The position numbers were made by a program, and so were the translations under genes. The notes beneath the pieces were generated by a model. That model saw nothing but the letters and a program-made list of their open reading frames with translations. It searched no databases and had not been told where the DNA came from. Below are positions 34,502 to 41,044 of a stretch of 64,000 bases of DNA, in pieces (position 1 is the stretch's first letter; the number at the start of each line of letters is the position of its first letter). This stretch comes from Actinoalloteichus fjordicus (GTDB lineage: Bacteria; Actinomycetota; Actinomycetes; Mycobacteriales; Pseudonocardiaceae), in contig NZ_CP016076.1 in the NCBI RefSeq assembly GCF_001941625.1, forward strand, positions 4,738,249 to 4,802,248. The letters are read 5' to 3'.

Positions 34502-34846
34502 ATGAAACCCGTACAGGTGGGCATCCTTGCCGGATTCGATGAGGGCCCGTTCTATTACCACGTCCAGAAGGGACGCGGTACGAACTGGACGATCGAGGAA
34601 GCCGCCGAGCACCTCGGGTTCAGCGCCGACCTCGCCCGCGAGCTGACCGCATGGGACGACGAATACCAGGCGACCTTGAACCTTGCCGTCCCGCAGGACT
34701 CCGGATTCCCGACCCCCGAGGCCAAGCAGGCATGGATCGAGCGCGGTAAGAACCTGGCCGCCCGGCTCAAGCGCGAGTGCCCGAACGTTGCCAGCGTGGA
34801 CTACCAGGCCAACGGCGCGATCCTCGACGGTGAATGCGTGTTCTGA
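34502..34846 (+). CDS. Putative immunity protein, unit 1
   Basis: A 114-residue acidic protein (ILAGFDEGPFYYHV, NWTIEEAAEHLGFSADLARELTAWDDEYQATLNL, SGFPTPEAKQAWIERGKNLAARLKRECPNVASVDYQANG). It is homologous to the proteins at 36545, 36946 and 37344. In every case the gene follows directly after a toxin-like gene or a toxin remnant, the arrangement expected of cognate immunity genes. The family shares GPFxY, LGLSxxLVRxLxAWDxExQ, WxERGxxLAxRxKxE and YQAxG. No known domain is evident to me, and the immunity role is inferred from position only. Confidence 0.6.
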   Translation: MKPVQVGILAGFDEGPFYYHVQKGRGTNWTIEEAAEHLGFSADLARELTAWDDEYQATLNLAVPQDSGFPTPEAKQAWIERGKNLAARLKRECPNVASVDYQANGAILDGECVF

Positions 34847-34873
34847 CACCCCTGGACGACGAGAAGACTGTGA

Positions 34874-35149
34874 TCAGGCGAGGGTGACCCATACGAGGTA
34901 CCCGGCGTTGTGGGTAGCAGTGAGGGCGGTCGCGTCGAGCGTGGTCGGCAGCAGGCGGCTCGCCCAGTCGGTGATCGCGCCCGCGCAGAATTGCGGGCGT
35001 ACCGGCGCGGCGTCGAGGTACAACGGCCCCGATGCCAGCGTGAGCGCTACCAGGACTACGACATGCGCCCCGACCGGGATGGTGATCGACCCGCCCCCTT
35101 CGGCGGAACCGCCCGGTGCGGAGCGGGGTGCCGGTGCGAGCGTCGACAC
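34874..35149 (-). CDS. Small hypothetical protein
   Basis: A 91-residue frame with GC-rich third positions and a balanced composition, starting at GTG 35149. It holds a hydrophobic stretch (ITIPVGAHVVVLVALTLASGPLYL) and ends CAGAITDWASRLLPTTLDATALTATHNAGYLVWVTLA. I do not recognise a family. It lies antisense to the array direction between units 1 and 2. No clear ribosome-binding site is seen, so the start or even the gene is uncertain. Confidence 0.4.
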   Translation of the reverse strand: MSTLAPAPRSAPGGSAEGGGSITIPVGAHVVVLVALTLASGPLYLDAAPVRPQFCAGAITDWASRLLPTTLDATALTATHNAGYLVWVTLA

Positions 35150-35380
35150 TGATCAGCGAGTGAGACGGGTCTCCCTCGCGTGGTGCCGGGTCTGACGAGG
35201 GCGATGCAGACCGTCTGCCTGCTGGATTTCACTCTTCTTCTGGCAGATTTCTTGGTCGACACCTCCAAGGCGCTATGTAGGCGCGCTACTCCTTGACGCT
35301 AGTTGATCACAGCCAGGTACGGCGAGCCACCCGCGAGATATGCCGGTGCCGGTGAACACCGGGTCCGAGAGAAGGTCGCC

Positions 35381-35653
35381 GTGAGCATGGGGTGTCGTGA
35401 CTGCCAGTTCTACACTGGGCCGGGCATCGTCCAGTCGGGTCGGCGGTTCGCCTTCGGCGCCCGGATCATGGCCGCGCAGGCGCGCGACAGCCGGGCGGTT
35501 CACATCGCGGTCGGGTGCACGGGCGGGTGGCACCGATCGCCCGCAGTGGTCCTGCTGCTGGCCGATCTCCTCGGCGCCGCGCACCCGCGCTGCACGCTGA
35601 CCATCACCCACCGCGATCTCACCCGTTGTGGGATCGGCGTTTCCGCAGTCTGA
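35381..35653 (+). CDS. Small RapZ-C-terminal-domain-like protein
   Basis: About 90 residues (GTG 35381; ATG 35387 also possible) with CRDCQFYTGPGIVQSGRRF and VHIAVGCTGGWHRSPAVVLLLADLL. The GCTGGxHRS segment matches the conserved motif of the RapZ C-terminal domain (IGCTGGxHRSV in the RNase adapter). Full RapZ is about 285 residues with an N-terminal P-loop domain that is absent here. Stand-alone RapZ-C proteins occur in actinomycete accessory DNA. It sits between toxin units 1 and 2 and may be a passenger. Confidence 0.5.
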   Translation: MSMGCRDCQFYTGPGIVQSGRRFAFGARIMAAQARDSRAVHIAVGCTGGWHRSPAVVLLLADLLGAAHPRCTLTITHRDLTRCGIGVSAV

Positions 35654-35740
35654 CGTTCCGCCCCCGTGCCCCGGCCGCGCACCCGTGCGACCGGGGCATG
35701 GGGGCGTCCGGCATCATCACACCCATCACCGGTTACCAGC

Positions 35741-36037
35741 AGTGAGGAGTCGAGCCGTGTCGGTCACGGACGTGGTCGAGCAACTGCGTCAAGCCCATGC
35801 CCTGCTGACCGAGGCCCGGCGGGCGACGGCCGAAGCCGACGCGGCGATCACCGACGGCGCGACCGTCTTCGCCACCGCCACCCTCGGTTCGGCGCAACCC
35901 GAGGTCGAGCAGGTCAACCACCTGGCCCGCGCGTCCGGTGAGGAGGTCCGCGCGGCCCACGCCCTGTTCGGCCAGGCGCAGGACCTCATCGACGGCTACT
36001 GCCACGAAATCGCCGGACACGGCATCGGCGACGCCGG
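35741..36037 (+). repeat. 297-bp direct repeat, copy 2 (toxin 5-prime module)
   Basis: This is the partner of 33707-34003, with 296 of 297 bases identical and an offset of exactly 2034. Near-identity of the 5-prime module next to strongly diverged 3-prime modules implies recent duplication with cassette exchange, or gene conversion limited to the shared N-terminal region. Confidence 0.95.
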
Positions 36038-36548
36038 CGTACTGCCCTCGGTGTCATCCTCCACCGAGGAGACGACGACTCGGCCGCCGTCCACCAGTCC
36101 CCCGACGGACACCGACCGGCAACCCGCACCGGAAGTCCGCTATGCCGAGGAGATCGCCGAGCTTCGCCGCAAGGGAACGAAGATCAGCCCCGAGAAGGTC
36201 ATTCGCATGGGCCGCCACTAGCAAGGCCACCTGGTATGGCTGGAAACCGGCGACATCGACTCCCGCGGAAACGCCCACATTCTGCGGCCGAAACGGGCGC
36301 GGCAGTTCGCCGATAAGGGTGTGCCCCAGCATCGCGTGGTGGACCTGATCTTCACGGGCATCGAGCACGGTGAGCACGTCGGCTACGTCGGAGTAGATCG
36401 TGAGGTCTACGAGGTGGAGTTCGACGGTGAACGGCGACGGTTCGGCGTTTTGATCTCCTCCAATGGCTACATCGTCACCGCCCATCCCCTCAGTATCGAG
36501 GATCAGAGGAAGATCCGCTCACACAAGCACCGGAGGCAGACACCATGA
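35757..36548 (+). pseudogene. Polymorphic-toxin-like gene, unit 2, with internal amber codon
   Basis: The frame from GTG 35757 runs through the same helical N-domain and linker, then hits TAG at 36219-36221, right after IRMGRH. Read past the stop, the frame continues without interruption to TGA 36546-36548 with all toxin-domain landmarks: HLVWLETGD, NAHILRPKRA, VVDLIFTGIEHG, REVYEVEFDG and SSNGYIVTAHP. In the inverted copy the aligned residue is Gln (CAG), so one C-to-T change explains the stop. Either the toxin is disarmed or it depends on amber readthrough. The downstream immunity gene overlaps its end by four bases. Confidence 0.75.
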
Positions 36549-36883
36549 CGCTCGATATCGCGATTCTCGCAGGCTATGAACAGGGCCCCTTCTTCTACAC
36601 ATACGAGGGTGCCATGGAGAACTGGTCGGCGGAGGCAGCGGGAGAGCATCTCGGACTCAGCGCTGGTCTCGTTCGCGACCTCACCGTCTGGGACGACGAA
36701 TGGCAGAACACACTCGACCTCGCCGACGGCCGGAACTCCGGCTTCGACACCGATGAGGAGAAACACGAATGGATCGAACGGGGCAAGGCCCTGGCCATCC
36801 GCATTAAACAGGAATCACCACTTGTCGCCAGCGTGGACTACCAGGCCAACGGCTACTACGAAGACGGCACCTGCGTGTTCTAG
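36545..36883 (+). CDS. Putative immunity protein, unit 2
   Basis: A 112-residue acidic protein (ILAGYEQGPFFYTYEG, NWSAEAAGEHLGLSAGLVRDLTVWDDEWQNTLDL, WIERGKALAIRIKQESPLVASVDYQANGYYEDGTCVF). Its ATG overlaps the toxin stop (ATGA, 36545-36548), so the pair was built for coupled translation. With the toxin now carrying a stop codon some 330 bases earlier, coupling would be lost unless the amber codon is read through or a separate start is used. Confidence 0.62.
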   Translation: MTLDIAILAGYEQGPFFYTYEGAMENWSAEAAGEHLGLSAGLVRDLTVWDDEWQNTLDLADGRNSGFDTDEEKHEWIERGKALAIRIKQESPLVASVDYQANGYYEDGTCVF

Positions 36884-36949
36884 CTGCCACACGACGGCGG
36901 CGATGAGAACAAGATCCGCCCGCACAAACACCAGAGGAAGACAACATGA
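36884..36949 (+). pseudogene. 3-prime scar of a further toxin-like gene
   Basis: In the frame ending at TGA 36947-36949 the last 21 codons read LPHDGGDENKIRPHKHQRKTT. This matches the tail of unit 2 (KIRSHKHRRQTP) and, more loosely, of unit 1 (RVRPHLRRK). The stop overlaps the next ATG as ATGA, exactly as in unit 2. Everything upstream of this tail is missing, so a third toxin was deleted while its immunity gene stayed. Confidence 0.6.
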
Positions 36950-37287
36950 CGATCAGAATCGGGATACTCACTGGATGGTTCCAGGGACCCTTTTACTACA
37001 AGCGCGACGACAGCGAGGGATACAACTGGTCTATCGAGGAGACGGGAGAATACCTCGGGCTCAGCGAGGGTCTCGTCCGCGACCTCACCGCATGGGACGA
37101 CCACTGGCAGGCCCAAATCGACCTCGTCGAAGGCCAGAACTCCGGCTTCGACGACAAGGATGAAGAACACGCCTGGATCGAACGCGGCAAGAAACTCGCC
37201 GCCCGCATCAAACAGGAGTCCACGATCGCCGTCAGCATCGGCTACCAGGCCAACGGCTACTACGAAGACGGCACCTGCATGTTTTGA
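36946..37287 (+). CDS. Orphan putative immunity protein
   Basis: A 113-residue protein closely related to 36545-36883: ILTGWFQGPFYYKRDD, NWSIEETGEYLGLSEGLVRDLTAWDDHWQAQIDL, WIERGKKLAARIKQES, GYQANGYYEDGTCMF. It has no toxin of its own, only the scar at 36884-36949. Orphan immunity genes that protect against neighbours' toxins are well known in polymorphic-toxin loci, which supports this reading. Confidence 0.6.
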   Translation: MTIRIGILTGWFQGPFYYKRDDSEGYNWSIEETGEYLGLSEGLVRDLTAWDDHWQAQIDLVEGQNSGFDDKDEEHAWIERGKKLAARIKQESTIAVSIGYQANGYYEDGTCMF

Positions 37288-37290
37288 TCA

Positions 37291-37315
37291 GCCGACGACG
37301 AGAGGTCGTGTCGGC
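37291..37315. terminator. Hairpin between convergent immunity genes
   Basis: GCCGAC (37291-37296) pairs with GTCGGC, and a GAC/GTC pair extends the stem across a small bulge. It lies in the 56-base gap between two convergent genes, where a two-way terminator is expected. Confidence 0.45.
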
Positions 37316-37343
37316 AACCAGGAGACGGTGATCCGCTCGGGAA

Positions 37344-37694
37344 TTAGAAGACACATTCGCCACGCTGGTACTCGCCTCGGGCCTGGTAGCCGACACGGCC
37401 GACGTTAGGGGATTCGCGCTTGATACGCGAAGCGAGCTCTCTCCCCTTATTCAGCCAAGTATGATAGGCATTTTCCGAGGGGAACCCTGATTCCCTGGGG
37501 TCGTCGATATTCAGCGTACCCTGATATTCACGGTCCCATGCTTCAAGTTCACGAACCAGGCCTTCGCTGAGGTGGAAAAAATCCCCCGCTTCTTCCGGGG
37601 CATGGTACCAGACGTCATCATCCTGCGCATCGAACAGGAGCGGATCTTGACTGTATCCCACAAGTATTTCCAGATCAACTTTTTCAGAATTCAC
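37344..37694 (-). CDS. Putative immunity protein, unit 3 (inverted)
   Basis: A 116-residue acidic protein (ILVGYSQDPLLFDAQDD, EEAGDFFHLSEGLVRELEAWDREYQGTLNI, ESGFPSENAYHTWLNKGRELASRIKRESPNVGRVGYQARGEY). It is the most diverged member of the four-protein family here. GTG 37692-37694 overlaps the toxin stop by 11 bases. The DNA is noticeably A/T-richer than in units 1 and 2, as is the 3-prime part of its toxin, which suggests a separate origin. Confidence 0.6.
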   Translation of the reverse strand: MNSEKVDLEILVGYSQDPLLFDAQDDDVWYHAPEEAGDFFHLSEGLVRELEAWDREYQGTLNIDDPRESGFPSENAYHTWLNKGRELASRIKRESPNVGRVGYQARGEYQRGECVF

Positions 37695-38438
37695 GCGACA
37701 GCTTCCTTTTTCTTCCGAAGAAGTAGGCAGTTACAAGATACCCATTACTACCCACTAAGATGGCGATACGTCGAATTTCACCATCGCGTTCAAACTCGTA
37801 CACTTCAGCATCCTTATGGTGCCCGACGCATTTTTCCCGTTCGAGACAGCTGAAGACAAGATCGGTGATATCTTCACGACTTATCCCACCTTTCTCAAAT
37901 TGCTCAACTCGACTTGGCTTCAAGATGTGCGCTTGTCCCGAAAAATCCTCGTGTCCGAGTTCCAGCCACACCAGGTGGCCGCGTTGGTGCCGGGCTACTC
38001 GGAGGACTCGGTCGGGGCTGATCTTGACGCCGCCGCGTTGGAGTTCGGCGATCTCGGCGACGTAGCGCTCTGCGGGGGTGCGGGGGCGCTCGGCTGGTTC
38101 GGCGGGGATGTCGCGGGGGGCGGTGTGGGTTTCGTGCCGGTTGGGCCGGTGATCGTCGTGCCGTCGATGATGCCGTGTCCGGCGATCTCTTGGCAGTAGG
38201 CGTCGATGACGTCTTGCGCGGCGACGAGGGCTGCTCGCGCGGCGCGGATGTCGTCGGCTGCGGCGAGGGCACAGTGTCGGGCCGAATCGACTGCGGGTTG
38301 AGCCGAGCCGGTGGTTGCGGCGTCGAAGGTGGTGGAGCCGTCGTCGATCGCCTGTTCGGCATGGGCGGTGGCGGCGAGGGCATCGACGAGTAAGGCATAA
38401 GCACGGCGCAGCTCCGCGACGACCTCGATCACGGACAC
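37684..38438 (-). pseudogene. Polymorphic-toxin-like gene, unit 3, frameshifted
   Basis: From GTG 38436-38438 one frame encodes the helical N-domain (VVAELRRAYALLVDALAATA to YCQEIAGHGIIDG). The toxin domain (KISPDRVLRVARHQRGHLVWLELG, QAHILKPSRV, ITDLVFSCLE, AEVYEFERDG, VGSNGYLVTAYF) lies in another frame. The switch falls in the Pro-rich linker at the run GGGGGG, 38115-38120 (CCCCCC in the coding strand); adding one base there joins the frames. Causes could be a recent indel, a sequencing error, or slippage that turns toxin production on and off. GAGGAG precedes the start, as in units 1 and 2. Confidence 0.72.
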
Positions 38439-38534
38439 GATCCGACTCCTCACCATCGGTGACATTGCCTATGGTGTCGGACCGCACGACGCCCCCGACA
38501 GCCGGGGCGGTGCATGTTCTGCGCGAAGCAGCGA

Positions 38535-38575
38535 ACGGGCGGTGTCGAGCGAAGGGGTCACTCGACACCGCCCGT
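38535..38575 (-). terminator. 15-bp-stem hairpin after the DUF397 gene
   Basis: ACGGGCGGTGTCGAG (38535-38549) and its exact complement (38561-38575) enclose an 11-base loop. The hairpin lies 12 bases past the DUF397 stop on the minus strand and before the unit 3 toxin, so it should end the XRE-DUF397 transcript and insulate the toxin gene. Confidence 0.7.
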
Positions 38576-38586
38576 GGGCACGATGG

Positions 38587-38784
38587 TCAGCCGAGCCTGT
38601 CGGCCTTGACCGCGCGGAGGAAGCTGCTGAAGTCGGCGCGACCGACGATGAGGGTGCCGCCGTCGCGGTTCTTAGTGTCGCGGATGCCGACTCGGCCGGG
38701 GGTGCGGCCGATCTCGACGCAGTTGGTTGTGTTCTGCGATCGGCTCGACTTCCGCCAAATGGTTGGCTGCTGCGGTCGCGTCAT
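38587..38784 (-). CDS. DUF397-domain protein
   Basis: The 65-residue protein is a textbook DUF397: WRKSSRSQNTTNCVEIG, then GIRDTKNRDGGTLIVGRADFSSFLRAVKADRLG. DUF397 proteins pair with Scr1-type XRE regulators in actinomycetes, and some pairs behave as antagonistic regulator modules. ATG 38782-38784 overlaps the XRE stop by four bases. Confidence 0.92.
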   Translation of the reverse strand: MTRPQQPTIWRKSSRSQNTTNCVEIGRTPGRVGIRDTKNRDGGTLIVGRADFSSFLRAVKADRLG

Positions 38785-39629
38785 GACGTCCTTTCCAGTG
38801 CAGTGGCGATCTCGGCGATGAGCGTGACGGACTCGGCCGGGCTCATCGCCACGTCGGCGACGACGTCTGCGGCGTTTTGATAAGCCGCGACGTCATCAAC
38901 CTCGTGGAAGAACAGGCCGCTTCGTCGGTTCTCGACGTGTATGAGGGCCTGCCCGTCCGGACGTTCATAAAGCTCGAATGGTCCCTCCAGCCCAGGGTGC
39001 CACCCAGACCCGAGCGGAATGATGCGGATCTCAATGTTGGGCCGCTTGGCCATGTCGAGGATCACCCGTAGCTGGTCAGCCATCACCTCGCGGTCCCCGA
39101 TGCCTCTGTGTAGGGCACTCTCGTCAATGAGCGCGAGGTAAGCGGCTGGATGTCGGCGACGCGTGAGGACGTCTCGGCGGCTGACCCTCGTTGCAACTCT
39201 GGCACGAACTTCGTCGGCACCAAGCCCACCCCCACCGATGATGGCCTGGGCATACTCGCGCGTCTGGATGAGTCCAGGAATGAGGGTGAGCGCCAGGCTC
39301 GTGATTCGGGTGGCCTGCTCCTCGGTCTCCAAGATCGCGGCCATCTGCCTCGTCTGCTCAGGCAGCCCGACGGCGACCCATTTCGTGCCGTCGGTGTCGC
39401 GTGCTAGTTCGACTAGTTCGTCTCGCAGTGCGCTCTCAACATCGAGGATCGCCAAAGCAGCAGCTAGATCGACGGGCTTCGGCGCACGCTCGCCGGATTC
39501 CCAACGTCCGACCGTCGTATGCGCTTTGCCGAGGCGAAGCGCAAGCTGTCGGGCCGTAAGCCCGGCATCTTCACGGGCACGGCGGAGTTCTCGCCCAATC
39601 GCGGCTGCACGTGGTGTGGCACCGACCAT
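38781..39629 (-). CDS. Scr1-type XRE-family regulator (DUF5753)
   Basis: The 282-residue protein has an N-terminal XRE helix-turn-helix (IGRELRRAREDAGLTARQLALRLGKAHTTVGRWESGERAPKPVDLAAAL). A DUF5753 domain follows, with LTLIPGLIQTREYAQAII, RVSRRDVLTRRRHPAAYLALIDESALHR, and IIPLGSGWHPGLEGPFELYE. This is the standard actinomycete pair with DUF397. It diverges from the small-gene chain starting at 39765 with 135 bases between, so it may also control that operon. Confidence 0.92.
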   Translation of the reverse strand: MVGATPRAAAIGRELRRAREDAGLTARQLALRLGKAHTTVGRWESGERAPKPVDLAAALAILDVESALRDELVELARDTDGTKWVAVGLPEQTRQMAAILETEEQATRITSLALTLIPGLIQTREYAQAIIGGGGLGADEVRARVATRVSRRDVLTRRRHPAAYLALIDESALHRGIGDREVMADQLRVILDMAKRPNIEIRIIPLGSGWHPGLEGPFELYERPDGQALIHVENRRSGLFFHEVDDVAAYQNAADVVADVAMSPAESVTLIAEIATALERTS

Positions 39630-39764
39630 GTGCCAGAGGGTAGCCGGGACTGCACGCCTGAGTGTCCACCCGATCAGGGCATTGTGCCGAACGGTGCGCC
39701 ATGCTGATACTCAACCGGCACAACTTTGCACCACTAGTCCTTCTTCCCGCTAGGGAGGCTACTC

Positions 39765-39998
39765 ATGTCCCTTAAGTCCCTGATCATCGATCTGCCGACC
39801 CCCACTGCTGTCCTCGTGGCGGTCTGGGCGACCACGCCCGACTCCCGGCGCGAGAAGAGCGCGTCAGGGAGGTCGCCGGTTCGGCTCCACATTGCGACAG
39901 TCACGGGCTGCGGCGAGAACAAGCAGCATGCGGCCGCTTTCGACCGGACGCGGGCACTCGGTCATCACCGCCAAACGCAGGGAGGTGGTGTCGTGTGA
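39765..39998 (+). CDS. Small hypothetical protein, first of a coupled chain
   Basis: A 77-residue frame with GGGAGG eight bases before ATG 39765. The first half (SLIIDLPTPTAVLVAVWATTP) is hydrophobic and the second half is basic. No family recognised. Its stop overlaps the next start as GTGA (39995-39998). Its placement divergent from an Scr1-type regulator and at the head of five more coupled genes supports real expression. Confidence 0.5.
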   Translation: MSLKSLIIDLPTPTAVLVAVWATTPDSRREKSASGRSPVRLHIATVTGCGENKQHAAAFDRTRALGHHRQTQGGGVV

Positions 39999-40171
39999 TC
40001 GGCCTCGTCGCGCTCGGCATGTTCCTGTTGGCCACCGGGTTCCCGCTGACCGTCTGGGGTTACCGCACTCCCCCGACCCGCGAACACGCGCACCTCCGCA
40101 CGGTCGCGCTCTCCTCGATCCTGGCCCGGCTGGCCGAGGAACGACTCGACGCCGTGGCGGTGCGGCCATGA
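39995..40171 (+). CDS. 58-residue predicted single-pass membrane protein
   Basis: From GTG 39995 the frame gives a hydrophobic start (VIGLVALGMFLLATGFPLTVWGY), one probable membrane helix, then a charged tail ending SSILARLAEERLDAVAVRP. It overlaps both neighbours by four bases (GTGA before, ATGA after). This continuous four-base coupling is the main evidence that such a short frame is a gene. Confidence 0.5.
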   Translation: MIGLVALGMFLLATGFPLTVWGYRTPPTREHAHLRTVALSSILARLAEERLDAVAVRP

Positions 40172-40698
40172 CGACTCTCGCCGCGTTGTTCCTCGACACC
40201 CATACCCATACCGACCCCGACACCGACGTCAGGAGCGGCATCATGTTCGTCACCTCGGGCGCGCACGGTGTGCTCGTCGAGGGCGTCCGACCCGGTCACG
40301 ATCCGATCCGGGCCGCCATCAGCCCGACCGACGCGGTCGACGTCCTCGACGCGCTCTGGGCCGGGCGCGCGATCGACCTGCCCGCGATCGACGGCATCAC
40401 CGGCATTCGACGGCTCCAGTTCCGTCCCCGGCCGGACGGCGTGGAAGTCTCCATCCGCAGCCGCACCTCGACACGGGGCCGCTGGCTCGTGCATGCCGAT
40501 CGCGTCCCCGAGCTCGGCGACGCACTTCGCCGGGCGCTGGCCGCCGCCCGCGCGGCCACCGACACCGCGATGGGCGGCTCGGTCGCCGAGGTCAGCCGCG
40601 ACGACGTCGGAAGCGCTGCCGACCTCGGTACCGACGTTCGCGCCGGGAGTTCCGCTCTCGCCGCCGCCCTCCAGGTCATCCCCGGCGGCCGCCGATGA
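40168..40698 (+). CDS. Hypothetical protein in the coupled chain
   Basis: A 176-residue protein starting at ATG 40168. It begins MTTLAALFLDTHTHTDPDTDV and has IMFVTSGAHGVLVEGVRPGHDPIRAAISPTDAVDVLDALWAG, then FRPRPDGVEVSIRSRTSTRGRWLVHADRVPELGDALRRALAAA. It looks like a mixed alpha/beta cytosolic protein with strong codon bias. No known domain recognised. Overlaps neighbours by four bases at each end. Confidence 0.6.
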   Translation: MTTLAALFLDTHTHTDPDTDVRSGIMFVTSGAHGVLVEGVRPGHDPIRAAISPTDAVDVLDALWAGRAIDLPAIDGITGIRRLQFRPRPDGVEVSIRSRTSTRGRWLVHADRVPELGDALRRALAAARAATDTAMGGSVAEVSRDDVGSAADLGTDVRAGSSALAAALQVIPGGRR

Positions 40699-40946
40699 CC
40701 GGGCTCGGCCCGTGGTTCGTCCGCACCGTCGACGACGGCGGCACCCACCGCGCCGACCATGAGCACTGGACGGCCGACGGGCGCGCTCGCATCCGTCCGA
40801 TCTGCGAGCCCACCGCCGAGTTCACCGCGATCAACCGGGAGCCGATCGCGGTGCCCTACTTCGACGAACACCGCTGCCCGCGCTGCCTCGCCGACGCGCT
40901 CGACCCCGCCGCACCACGCCCGCGACACCTGGTGCTCGTGCGATGA
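40695..40946 (+). CDS. Small hypothetical protein with CPRC motif
   Basis: An 83-residue protein with one CPRC knuckle near the C-terminus (YFDEHRCPRCLADAL) and His-rich DDGGTHRADHEHW near the N-terminus, plus a single ICEP cysteine. Together these could form a zinc site. No family recognised. It overlaps both neighbours by four bases (ATGA). Confidence 0.55.
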   Translation: MTGLGPWFVRTVDDGGTHRADHEHWTADGRARIRPICEPTAEFTAINREPIAVPYFDEHRCPRCLADALDPAAPRPRHLVLVR

Positions 40947-41044
40947 ACACCCTGACCACGCGCAAGGTCGTCCGGGTCGTACACCGGTTGCAGGCAGCCA
41001 GAATTCGGCCTTATGTCCTGGTGATCACCGGCGGCAGGACATGA
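40943..41044 (+). CDS. 33-residue basic peptide in the coupled chain
   Basis: ATG 40943 to TGA 41044 encodes MNTLTTRKVVRVVHRL, then QAARIRPYVLVITGGRT. It overlaps both the previous stop (ATGA 40943-40946) and the next start (ATGA 41041-41044). Without it there would be a 94-base hole in an otherwise gapless chain, so it may be a genuine microprotein or a translational relay. Confidence 0.45.
   Translation: MNTLTTRKVVRVVHRLQAARIRPYVLVITGGRT

Noticed and set aside
36321-36548. Independent small gene starting at an internal start codon in unit 2
   Set aside because: It is the in-frame continuation of the amber-interrupted toxin, aligned to units 1 and 3; no ribosome-binding site precedes it.
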